Assembly: GCF_001281405.1 (NCBI RefSeq)
Contig: NZ_CP010401.1
Location: 458,001 to 522,000 of the forward strand
Direction: 5' to 3'
Source of the DNA: Bartonella ancashensis
GTDB taxonomy: Bacteria; Pseudomonadota; Alphaproteobacteria; Rhizobiales; Rhizobiaceae
Length of the DNA: 64,000 bases
Shown: piece after piece, positions 50,281 through 59,005 of the stretch
How the letters are laid out: each line of letters opens with the position of its first letter
Position numbering within the stretch: the first letter of the stretch is position 1
The notes under the pieces: model-generated
What the model saw: only the letters and a program-made list of their open reading frames with translations
Told to the model about the DNA's origin: nothing
Databases searched by the model: none
Position numbers and translations under genes: made by a program

Positions 50281-50604
50281 TTAACGAATATGGTCTTTTA
50301 TCCATTCAGAAATACGTCCCTTAGATGCTGCACCAACAATATTAGAAGACACTTTTCCGTCTTTGAAGAGCAATAAGGTTGGAATTGAACGCACTCCATA
50401 TTGGGTAGCCAGTTCCGGGCACTCATCAATGTTCACTTTAGCAATTTTAACATTGTCATGCATTTCGTTTGAAAGTTCATCAAGAATAGGTGCAATCCTT
50501 TTACAAGGGTTGCACCATTCTGCCCAAAAATCGACTACAACGGGGATTGAAGAACTAAGAACTGTGCTATCGAAATTACTATTGTCAATTTTTATACATG
50601 CCAT
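50281..50604 (-). CDS. trxA: Thioredoxin with variant CNPC active site
   Basis: Small thiol-disulfide reductase. From the ATG at 50604, preceded by AAAGGAT, it has 107 residues; seven upstream codons of open frame are unlikely to be used. The fold is canonical ([39 protein letters not shown] with its cis-proline). The active site reads WCNPCK (Cys31, Cys34), with Asn where nearly all thioredoxins have Gly. That position tunes redox potential and partner choice. It precedes addA on the downstream side of the same strand, the usual Rhizobiales order. Confidence 0.92.
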   Translation of the reverse strand: MACIKIDNSNFDSTVLSSSIPVVVDFWAEWCNPCKRIAPILDELSNEMHDNVKIAKVNIDECPELATQYGVRSIPTLLLFKDGKVSSNIVGAASKGRISEWIKDHIR

Positions 50605-50718
50605 TGATTTATCCTTTATAGTCATTTTTGTGAGTTTATATAGTTTCGATTATACATCTCGCCATTGTAAGAATAAGTTATAATGAGTTTTATTGAAAAG
50701 TTTTTTTTACAAAGTAAT

Positions 50719-53700
50719 TTACACAATGAGGGTGTTAAGTTTTTCAAAAGATAGCAGGAATATTTTTGCTTGTTTACTGTAAATAAGAAAGGCTTGAATA
50801 TTTTTATCAGGGTAAATATTTTGCAGCAATTGTTGATAAAGGGCCATTTGTCTTAAATATGCCAGAGGAATATCTGTTTCATCTTTTGGTAGAGTGCCAG
50901 TTTTAAAATCGGCAAAAATAATATTCTCTTGATTGACATATAAGCGATCGATTTGGCCATGAATCATTTGCTGTTTACCGTGGATTTTTACCATCCCCAT
51001 GAGTGAAACTTCAGCACGTGAGGAATCTGAGAAGAGCAATTTAAGATGTGTATTCTCCAAGATTTTCCAAATATCGTTAAGAGCATTTTCCTTTTGTTTT
51101 TCAGACCAATGAGAAGCCTTAGCTTTGAGATAACGCTGGGCATATTTTCGACGTTCTTGAGGATGGCAGTTAGGGAGGTATTGTAGCAATCTGTGCACTA
51201 TGTTGCCATATTCAATGTGAGAGATTTCGTTGGTATTTTCTTTTTTTGAAATAGGCGAAAAATTAGGGTGTTGTTGGTTAGAAAGGAATTTGGTTTCTAT
51301 TTTTGAAGAAAAATCAGTAACAGAGAGACTTAGGAGTTTTGGTAAAGCCGATTCTGTAGGTATGCCATCATGAAAAAAAGAAGGTAAGGGTGGGAATGTT
51401 TGGTTTGCATGATGAGATTCTTCTTGAATTGTTAGAGGAGTAGCAACAGGTGTAGTAGAATAACGCCAGGCAGAGATATCTTCTGTGGGACCTTCTATGG
51501 GTATTGAGTTGGATTCAAGGGCCTTTTTTACCAAATGTAACCATGTGTCAGGTATTTTCCGTTTTTGACTATAGCCACAAACAATTAATCGATCTTCAGC
51601 ACGTGTCATTCCTACATAAAGAAGGCGTTTATATTCTTCTTCAGCACGTTCTTTTAGATGCAAAAGTGCTGTCTCAATCGGTTTCATTTTAAATTCTGAA
51701 TTGGGACGCCAGATAAAAGCGTGTCTATCATTTAGGGGAAGTTTCAGCAAATGCGGTGTGTAATGTGCGTTCCAGATTGCATTACCTGAGTCAACTAAAA
51801 AGACAACAGCACTTTCAAGTCCTTTTGCTGCATGGACAGTCATAATACGCACTTCTTCGTGATTTTGATCAAGCTCACGCTTAATTTCCGGTTTATCTAC
51901 ACTGAGTGTTTCTAGAAAGGCCTGCAATCCTGGTAAACCAGTTTTTTGAATAGTGAGGGTATAATTCATGAAAGCATCAAGGACTTCGTTAGCTTCAGAT
52001 CCCAAGCGGGAAAGGATTTTTTGTCGTCCTTTATCGTTGTTAAGAACATGACTGTAAAACTCAAAAACAGGCATTTGATCAACCAAGGTGCGATATTTTT
52101 CCAAATTTTTGAAAGCTGCATTAAATAATTCACTATTCTTTGCATGAGCACCAAGACTTTGCCAGAGCGATCCTGTGCGTTGAACTGCCAGTTGATAAAG
52201 CATTTCTTCATTAAATGCAAAAAGAGGGCTTTTTAAAATGCACGCAAGGGAAAGGTCATCTTTGGGATGAAGGACGAAGCGTGCAAGTGCTATTAAATCA
52301 CGTACACTAATGTGACTAGTTAATTGCAAACGGTCAGTTCCAGCCACAGGAATATTGCGGAGTTTGAGTGCTCGGGAAAGCGCTGGTACAAATTGATCAC
52401 GCTTGCGAACTAAAACCATAATGTCGCTGGCTTTTAACAGGCGTCCTTTTGCCGGGAGCATTTCGCCTTTTCTTAACCAATCAGAAATGGTTGTGGCGAT
52501 TTGTTCTGCTAAACATATTTCAGGTGTATCCAAATGATCAACGGCTAAAGACCAATCATCAGGAAGTGTATCTGTTTTTGGTGATATAGCATCCCATATG
52601 ATAACCTCGCCTGGGCTATGGATTCGAATGGGTTCATGTACCGTTTTTGCGTTATCTGCTGAGAGACCTCTATAATTTTCTGGTTGTTCAAATACGAGAT
52701 CAACACTTTTAAGAATGTCAGCTGTTGAACGGAAAGAATAATTTAACTGTATTTTTTCAAATTTTTTGTGAACTTGTTGAACTTTCCTTTGGATCATTCG
52801 TCCATTTTCAGAAAAATTTTCAGGCGCTGCACCTTGAAAAGAATAAATAGATTGTTTTTCATCACCAACAGCAAAAATCGTCCGTATATTGGTGCGTTGA
52901 TTATCACCTGTGAAGAATTCTTGAGCCAGAAGTTGAATAATTTTCCATTGTTCTGGATTGGTGTCTTGCGCTTCATCAAGAAGAATATGATCAATACCAC
53001 GATCAAGTTTATAGTGCACCCATTGGTTTGCACCTTTGCGTTGCAATAAGTGGAGTGTATGCTTAATCAGGTCGTCAAAATCTAGTAAACTATTTTCCTT
53101 TTTTAAATTTGTATAAATTTTAAGATAGATAGAACAAAGCTGAAAAGCAGCCATGTTAAGTGCAATAAGTTTCGTACATTGATATTTATCTAGCAGAACA
53201 GAAAGAAGGGATTGTTTTTCTTCAATTTCTTTTTTTACAAAAGGCCAAATTTCATCTGAACTTTTTGAAAAAATATGGGAAAAATTTCTCGGTTTACCTG
53301 TAATATTCAAATAGATTCCTGAAACAAGATTGATGATGTTTGTTTCATCAGAAGCGATCTCTAGCTGTTTAAATTGTGCAATTATATTCTGAGCTTTTGG
53401 TGAGTTGTAGGTTTGACAATGTGTCATTGCGAAAGGAGATAATAGGGCAGTTTGTTGGATTTTTTCCAGAAGGCTCTGTTTTGTTTCATCGGACTCTAAG
53501 TTAAAAATTTTACGTAATTGCTTTTCCCCATTTTGAGAAAGGATTAAGGATAAAAAATCAGAAAATTCATTTTGTTTTAGGGTTGCTTCACGCAGTAATT
53601 GATTAAATGTATTTTCGCTAATAGTTTTAAATAATTGTTTTAATATTGGTTGTGCATCATGACATGTTAGAAGCTGATAACGAGCTTGTTGTAGTAATTT

Positions 53701-54168
53701 TTTTTGATTGACATCATCTAATAGATCGAAATGGCCTACAATGTTGGCTTCTAGCGAAAATTGATGTAGTAAAGACTCACAAAATGCGTGAATGGTTTGG
53801 ATTTTTAAGCCACCTGGTGTTTCCAAAGCATAGGCAAAAAGTCGACGTGCATGGGCAAGTTTTTGCATGTTTACAGGTTTATTTTCGAACCGTGATAGTG
53901 TGTCTTGGAGCTGGCTGTCGTTGAGTTCACTCCAATTTGAAAGGGTACGAAAAATACGCGATTGCATAACAGCTGCAGCAGCTTTTGTATAAGTAAGACA
54001 TAAAATTCGTGCAGGGGGTGTACCGTTTAAGAGTAGGCGAATAACGCGTTCACTTAGAACATGTGTTTTTCCAGATCCTGCATTTGCAGAAACCCATACA
54101 TTTGTTGTTGGATCTGTAGCGGTTGTTTGTGCATCGAGAGCTGCTTGGGGAATAGAAAATAGAGTCAT
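50719..54168 (-). CDS. addA: Helicase-nuclease AddA (double-strand break repair)
   Basis: Helicase and nuclease subunit of AddAB, which resects double-strand breaks for RecA, replacing RecBCD. It has 1149 residues. Walker A is ANAGSGKTHVLSE (31-35 is GSGKT); other UvrD-type motifs include HILLDEAQDTNPEQW, FAVGDEKQSIYSFQGA and VGMTRAEDRLIV. The C-terminal nuclease has GQIDRLYV and FADFKTG near 1089. Its start overlaps the addB stop by 4 bases. Confidence 0.95.
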   Translation of the reverse strand: MTLFSIPQAALDAQTTATDPTTNVWVSANAGSGKTHVLSERVIRLLLNGTPPARILCLTYTKAAAAVMQSRIFRTLSNWSELNDSQLQDTLSRFENKPVNMQKLAHARRLFAYALETPGGLKIQTIHAFCESLLHQFSLEANIVGHFDLLDDVNQKKLLQQARYQLLTCHDAQPILKQLFKTISENTFNQLLREATLKQNEFSDFLSLILSQNGEKQLRKIFNLESDETKQSLLEKIQQTALLSPFAMTHCQTYNSPKAQNIIAQFKQLEIASDETNIINLVSGIYLNITGKPRNFSHIFSKSSDEIWPFVKKEIEEKQSLLSVLLDKYQCTKLIALNMAAFQLCSIYLKIYTNLKKENSLLDFDDLIKHTLHLLQRKGANQWVHYKLDRGIDHILLDEAQDTNPEQWKIIQLLAQEFFTGDNQRTNIRTIFAVGDEKQSIYSFQGAAPENFSENGRMIQRKVQQVHKKFEKIQLNYSFRSTADILKSVDLVFEQPENYRGLSADNAKTVHEPIRIHSPGEVIIWDAISPKTDTLPDDWSLAVDHLDTPEICLAEQIATTISDWLRKGEMLPAKGRLLKASDIMVLVRKRDQFVPALSRALKLRNIPVAGTDRLQLTSHISVRDLIALARFVLHPKDDLSLACILKSPLFAFNEEMLYQLAVQRTGSLWQSLGAHAKNSELFNAAFKNLEKYRTLVDQMPVFEFYSHVLNNDKGRQKILSRLGSEANEVLDAFMNYTLTIQKTGLPGLQAFLETLSVDKPEIKRELDQNHEEVRIMTVHAAKGLESAVVFLVDSGNAIWNAHYTPHLLKLPLNDRHAFIWRPNSEFKMKPIETALLHLKERAEEEYKRLLYVGMTRAEDRLIVCGYSQKRKIPDTWLHLVKKALESNSIPIEGPTEDISAWRYSTTPVATPLTIQEESHHANQTFPPLPSFFHDGIPTESALPKLLSLSVTDFSSKIETKFLSNQQHPNFSPISKKENTNEISHIEYGNIVHRLLQYLPNCHPQERRKYAQRYLKAKASHWSEKQKENALNDIWKILENTHLKLLFSDSSRAEVSLMGMVKIHGKQQMIHGQIDRLYVNQENIIFADFKTGTLPKDETDIPLAYLRQMALYQQLLQNIYPDKNIQAFLIYSKQAKIFLLSFEKLNTLIV

Positions 54169-57100
54169 GTTACGCCTATTTTATGAATATCATTTGACCA
54201 TTCTGATACCCGTGCCAAGTGATCATAGTCACCTTCATAACGATTGTGTGAGGGAAGAGCATATGCAAGATATCCGTTTTGTGGATTTTTATAATGTTCC
54301 ATCAGTGCAATGAGGCGTTCCCATGCCTCTTTACCAAGATCAACAGCACTTTTCTGACTTTTTATTTTTTTATTTAAGATAATTGATTGAGGTTTTATTT
54401 CGTCTTGTCCTTTAAGGGGAATGTAAAGTAGATTTGAAGGAGTTAGTTTTTTAAAACCTGCAAAAGCTCCTTGCATGAGCAAGGCTGCTTCTAGAGCTAA
54501 TTGTGGATATAATAACGAAAGTACTTGTGTGGATGATGGAGGGGTGTTGGTTTTAAAATCAATAATTTCAACCATTTTGTCAGGTAAAATATCAAGACGA
54601 TCAGCGCGTCCTGAGAGGGTTATACCCGTTGTGCCTATAGGAGTTTTTCGAGCTTCTACCTCAGCATATCGTTCTCGAGGGCTAAGACTTTGTTCCCATT
54701 GGATGAAAAGAGGAGCAAAATTTTCAAACATCAACCACCAAAGGGTTTCAATATCAGATGGTAAGTTTAATTTGTCAAATTCTGAGCGCCCAATAGCTAG
54801 TAACATCTCCAATGCGTTGGATGCGTTTGGATTTTTTACATGTGTGCAAAATATTGCAAGAATGTTGTGGTACAATGTTCCTCTTTCAGTATCAGAGAGG
54901 TTGTGGGTGAGTGGTTTAAGTGGTTTGAGGTTTAGAATTTTTTTTGCATAAATTGCGTAAGGATTGCGGCGAAGGGTTTCTACCTCAGTAATAAAAAAGT
55001 TATAAGGGCGAACATCAAGAGGTGGTATAGGGTAAGGCCGCTTTGCAGGGATAACATTTTCCGTTGCATCGATCATTTTTGCCCAATGAAGGAATATTTT
55101 TCCTCGTTTGTTAATTTGTTCCCAAACCTGCTTTCCTACAACCGTTTCTAAGCGTTGCAACCAGCGTGAAGGGACTGAGGGAATATGATTTACTCGTGCA
55201 GCTCTGCTCAGGATTACCTTGTTCATTCCCATAGCGTATTGAAAGTCATGTGCAGAAATACCGATGCGTTTTTCTGGGGGATCAAGAGTTAATGCCATTT
55301 TCATTGGTCGGGATAAAAAGGCATCATTACGAGTTGTAATAGGCCATGAACCTTCATTGAGACCACCCATAACAACGGTATCTACTGTTTGTAAACGTGA
55401 TTCTAGAGTTCCCCAAATAAATAAGCGTGCATGCCCTCCAGGAGAAGGACTTACAGAATGTGGAGCTATGAGAGCTGAGAATACGGCTGGCCATTCGTAA
55501 AGATGAAATTTTAACCCTGATTGGTCATGGATCAATTCATGCAAGAAATTAGATAAGGTTTTTCCTGCCTCTGAATGATAAAGTTGCATGAAAGAGTTGT
55601 TGTTATCACATCCAAAATTATTAAAAACTTCGATAGTTGCTAGGGTCACTTCATTAACGGAACATTCTTTTCCTTGTTTCATGAGAGATGTGAGAGGTTC
55701 AATAGCCTTTATCAAAAGATTACAGAGAAAGCGTGCTTCCTCATTTTTTTGTTGGTCAAGGATTTCATTTAAAGTGTGATGAGATTGTTTTTTTACCCAA
55801 GTTTCAAAAAATTTATCACATGCACAAAGATGAATGTGGTTATTATTTCCTCGTAAAACGAGAAGTTCGAAATTTTCTACCATTTCTCGAAGATGGGAGC
55901 GATCCTGCCCTAAAGTTGTTAAAGGATGTTTCAGAAGAGAAAGAAAAGCGACAGGATCTCCAGGTTTGAATAGATTATTTAAGAGAAGCCGTAGTAATGT
56001 TACGGGCAATGTCTGCGCGAGTGGTATTCCACCAGAATCATTGGCTTCGATTCCAAAACGTTGTAGTTCAGCTGCAACACGGCGTGCTAAATGGCGATCA
56101 TTTGTAATGAGAGCTGCAGTTTTTTTGGGCTCTTCAATAGCATGGCGTAAAGCAATAGAAATAGCGAGGGCTTCTTCATGTTCATTTGTTGCCTCAATAA
56201 ATGACCAGTCCGCACAAACATTTTCATAATCATCTCGTACAATTTTTAGCCATTGGTCTGTTGTGGAAGCTGGTCGTAACGCCTCTGACAGTAGAGCGGC
56301 ACGTTTTTTCTTTATTGCACTTTGTTGACCTATTTCTATTACGTGGGTGCGTGGGCATTCCATGAGAGATAAGAGTTTTTTTAGATGATACTGAGGGTGA
56401 CTAAAGGCAGAAATTTCACCTTTGAAAGGAAAATCTGCAGTTTTTTCTTCGTTGATTTTTAGTGTATTCCATTGTGCTTCATCCATATGTAAATCAAGCC
56501 CTGGAAGAACAACAGCTCCTTTAGGAAGGGAAGCAATAACTTTTAAAAGATTAGCAACTGCGGGAATAGAACCTGTTGCTCCGGCGGCAATGATGGGTTT
56601 ATCGGATTGTGTACGTTGTAAGGCATCTGCTTGTATTTTTAAGATTTTGTTGCGCCATTCAGCTGGGTTGCTTTTTTGTTTTTCTTTTAGAATTTGTGGC
56701 CAATTTTGCGTGATAATAGTTAAAAAATGGAGTGTTATTTGCCACCACTCAGCGATCATATCAGGTGCAATTTCTGAAAGTTTTGACCAAGTTGCAGATT
56801 CTGTTTCAACCTCATCCATTAAATGTGCAAGCTCTTGAGCAAGCCAAATCGCATCGGCAGTATTTGTAGGAATAATTGCATCTTCTATACCTAACATAGT
56901 ACATAAATGAGCAGGTAATTTTTCACGCCACGGACGAATGAGGCATGCTAGGAGAAGAAGACGTTCATTTTCTTTTATAGGAGGGTCAATCTCCAAATCA
57001 TTAGTAGGATGATCAGCAAAAAAAGAAAAGTTTTCAACCATGCTCCCTAGGGGGAGAATGGTTGGTAGGAGACTAGATTGTGTGCGACTTTTTTCAATGA

Positions 57101-57326
57101 AAGTTGTTCGTAGAGCACGGGCAGCACGACGTGTTGGCACATAGATCGTAGTATCAGCAAGAGCGAATTGAATATCTTCATTTTGTGCAAAATTAGGGAT
57201 AAGAGTGCCGGAGGTAAGAGCGTCAACAAAATGTGATAAAAACGGCGTTCCGAAAGAAATAGAAAATACACGTGGCCGATAGTGGGTCTCACAAGATTTC
57301 AGAGTAGATGTATCAAAATTATTCAC
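54165..57326 (-). CDS. addB: AddB subunit of AddAB helicase-nuclease
   Basis: Partner of AddA; recognises Chi-like sequences and carries a second nuclease. It has 1053 residues. The N-terminal part is a degenerate helicase fold (IYVPTRRAARALRTTF) without Walker A, as in other alphaproteobacterial AddB proteins. The C-terminal PD-(D/E)XK nuclease shows SGRADRLDI and IIDFKTN near 908-923. I see no iron-sulfur cysteine set around RNPYAIYAKKIL, where Bacillus AddB has one. In relatives a MurU-like gene precedes it; here the 138-base gap is empty. Confidence 0.92.
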   Translation of the reverse strand: MNNFDTSTLKSCETHYRPRVFSISFGTPFLSHFVDALTSGTLIPNFAQNEDIQFALADTTIYVPTRRAARALRTTFIEKSRTQSSLLPTILPLGSMVENFSFFADHPTNDLEIDPPIKENERLLLLACLIRPWREKLPAHLCTMLGIEDAIIPTNTADAIWLAQELAHLMDEVETESATWSKLSEIAPDMIAEWWQITLHFLTIITQNWPQILKEKQKSNPAEWRNKILKIQADALQRTQSDKPIIAAGATGSIPAVANLLKVIASLPKGAVVLPGLDLHMDEAQWNTLKINEEKTADFPFKGEISAFSHPQYHLKKLLSLMECPRTHVIEIGQQSAIKKKRAALLSEALRPASTTDQWLKIVRDDYENVCADWSFIEATNEHEEALAISIALRHAIEEPKKTAALITNDRHLARRVAAELQRFGIEANDSGGIPLAQTLPVTLLRLLLNNLFKPGDPVAFLSLLKHPLTTLGQDRSHLREMVENFELLVLRGNNNHIHLCACDKFFETWVKKQSHHTLNEILDQQKNEEARFLCNLLIKAIEPLTSLMKQGKECSVNEVTLATIEVFNNFGCDNNNSFMQLYHSEAGKTLSNFLHELIHDQSGLKFHLYEWPAVFSALIAPHSVSPSPGGHARLFIWGTLESRLQTVDTVVMGGLNEGSWPITTRNDAFLSRPMKMALTLDPPEKRIGISAHDFQYAMGMNKVILSRAARVNHIPSVPSRWLQRLETVVGKQVWEQINKRGKIFLHWAKMIDATENVIPAKRPYPIPPLDVRPYNFFITEVETLRRNPYAIYAKKILNLKPLKPLTHNLSDTERGTLYHNILAIFCTHVKNPNASNALEMLLAIGRSEFDKLNLPSDIETLWWLMFENFAPLFIQWEQSLSPRERYAEVEARKTPIGTTGITLSGRADRLDILPDKMVEIIDFKTNTPPSSTQVLSLLYPQLALEAALLMQGAFAGFKKLTPSNLLYIPLKGQDEIKPQSIILNKKIKSQKSAVDLGKEAWERLIALMEHYKNPQNGYLAYALPSHNRYEGDYDHLARVSEWSNDIHKIGVT

Positions 57327-57464
57327 TCAATTATTCCCATAATTGCCTATATTATATACAAATTTTTTCTAAGGGCACAATTGAAAAACCTCACTTCATA
57401 TAAAGTCCCTGCAGGTGTGAAAGACAAAGAACAATGTAGATAAAAATTTTTAAAAATTAAGAAC

Positions 57465-58970
57465 TTATGATCCTGTTTCAAGAAGACCTGCTTCCTGATA
57501 AAAGTTTTTTAAAGTTGTGAGAGCTGGATGCGTGAGATTACGGAGAAGATAATCTTGTACATATGACAGGTATTTAAGATAAGATGATTTTTCATATTGT
57601 TGATGTAATTGAATAAAAATACCCAAAATTTTTGAAGCACGTTGGGTTCCTGCGAGTGCGTAAAGTATGCGCAATTCATCTTCATTAAAGGGTCTTGATG
57701 CATGGTGGCGTGCGTGACAGTAAGTATTTACAATTTGTGCTTCAAGTTCTGGAGAAATATAGACACGTGCATCTTGTGCTAAAGAGACAAGATCATAGGC
57801 TGTTGGTCCTTTTAAGCCATCCTGAAAATCAATAAGGCCAATACGTTCTTCTCCCTCTTTGTGTTTCTGCCACAATATATTTGGTGAGTGATAATCGCGC
57901 ATAACGAAGGTACTTTCTCCTTCTATGAGCATATCAAGATAAGGCTTCCAACAAGCAAAAAAATCTCTACGTTGTTCTACACTAAGGCCTTTTTGTTTTT
58001 TAAAAGGTACGTACCAGTCTAGCAACAAAGAAAGTTCTGCCTGCATGGCTTGATGATCGTAATTGGGTATTTGAAGTAAAAATCCTGGAAATTTTTTGCT
58101 AGAAGGCCATAATTTTTGATGGAAAGTAGCTAGTAACGCACTGCAGGAAATATAACGTTCTTTTATAGGTTTTCCTGTGTGGTCTATGAGTCCTTCACAT
58201 CCAAGGTCTTCCAAAATTAAAAAACCATTTTCAAGATCCTCAGCAAATATTTTAGGAGCAGTAAATCCGTTATCTATGATAAGTTGGTTAATTCCCACGA
58301 ATTGGCGAATATCGGTGGCAAGACGCATTTTTTTCGCATAGGAAGGGTCTGTAATCTGCGTGAGTTGCATGACAGGAGCATCCATGAGAATTTCTTGATG
58401 ATTGTTATCTCTTAGACATTCATATGAGCGTGCTGAAGCATCGTTCGCTAAAAAATAACGATGAACATGACCGCGACCATGAATTTTTAAAAAATTACGT
58501 ATTGAAAAAGATCGTTGCAGGCGTTCAGTAGCGTGTTTTGCAGATGTAATTGTGAGACAACGTCCATCTTTGTGGTGTTCTAAAGTTAGGGAAAAAGTTA
58601 TAGGCCCTAAAAGATGAGCGCCTTTTTCTGGCCACTCAATGAGCAAAATATTATGCTCACGGATTTCGTGAAGCCCTAATTCATAAATTTCTTCCGCAGT
58701 GGAAAGACGATAAAAATCAGCGTGGGTGATCTCAATTTGTGGAAGTTTATAATTTTGAATAAGATTGAAAGTAGGACTCGGAACATCTAAAGTGTCATCA
58801 TTAGCAAGAGTATGAATAATTGCACGTGCAAGTGTTGATTTACCTGTTCCAAGATCACCTTGAAGAGTTATAAGATCACCTGATTTTAACGCAAGGGCCA
58901 AATCTTGTGCAAAAAATTTTGTTTCTTTTTCACTTTTAAGAAAAAAATTAAAATTCATAATAATTTCCAA
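57465..58970 (-). CDS. tsaE: TsaE ATPase fused to an AmgK-like phosphotransferase
   Basis: Bifunctional protein of 501 residues. The N-terminal domain (about 1-150) is TsaE, needed for t6A37 synthesis on tRNA, with P-loop GDLGTGKSTLAR and the catalytic THADFYRL. The C-terminal domain (about 170-490) is an aminoglycoside-phosphotransferase fold with the catalytic loop MRDYHSPNIL and IDFQDG. This fusion is standard in Rhizobiales; the kinase resembles N-acetylmuramate/N-acetylglucosamine anomeric kinase AmgK of the cell-wall recycling route. Its usual nucleotidyltransferase partner MurU is not beside it. Confidence 0.92.
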   Translation of the reverse strand: MEIIMNFNFFLKSEKETKFFAQDLALALKSGDLITLQGDLGTGKSTLARAIIHTLANDDTLDVPSPTFNLIQNYKLPQIEITHADFYRLSTAEEIYELGLHEIREHNILLIEWPEKGAHLLGPITFSLTLEHHKDGRCLTITSAKHATERLQRSFSIRNFLKIHGRGHVHRYFLANDASARSYECLRDNNHQEILMDAPVMQLTQITDPSYAKKMRLATDIRQFVGINQLIIDNGFTAPKIFAEDLENGFLILEDLGCEGLIDHTGKPIKERYISCSALLATFHQKLWPSSKKFPGFLLQIPNYDHQAMQAELSLLLDWYVPFKKQKGLSVEQRRDFFACWKPYLDMLIEGESTFVMRDYHSPNILWQKHKEGEERIGLIDFQDGLKGPTAYDLVSLAQDARVYISPELEAQIVNTYCHARHHASRPFNEDELRILYALAGTQRASKILGIFIQLHQQYEKSSYLKYLSYVQDYLLRNLTHPALTTLKNFYQEAGLLETGS

Positions 58971-59005
58971 TTGAATTTATAAAAAATTATTGTGACGACG
59001 TGGAC

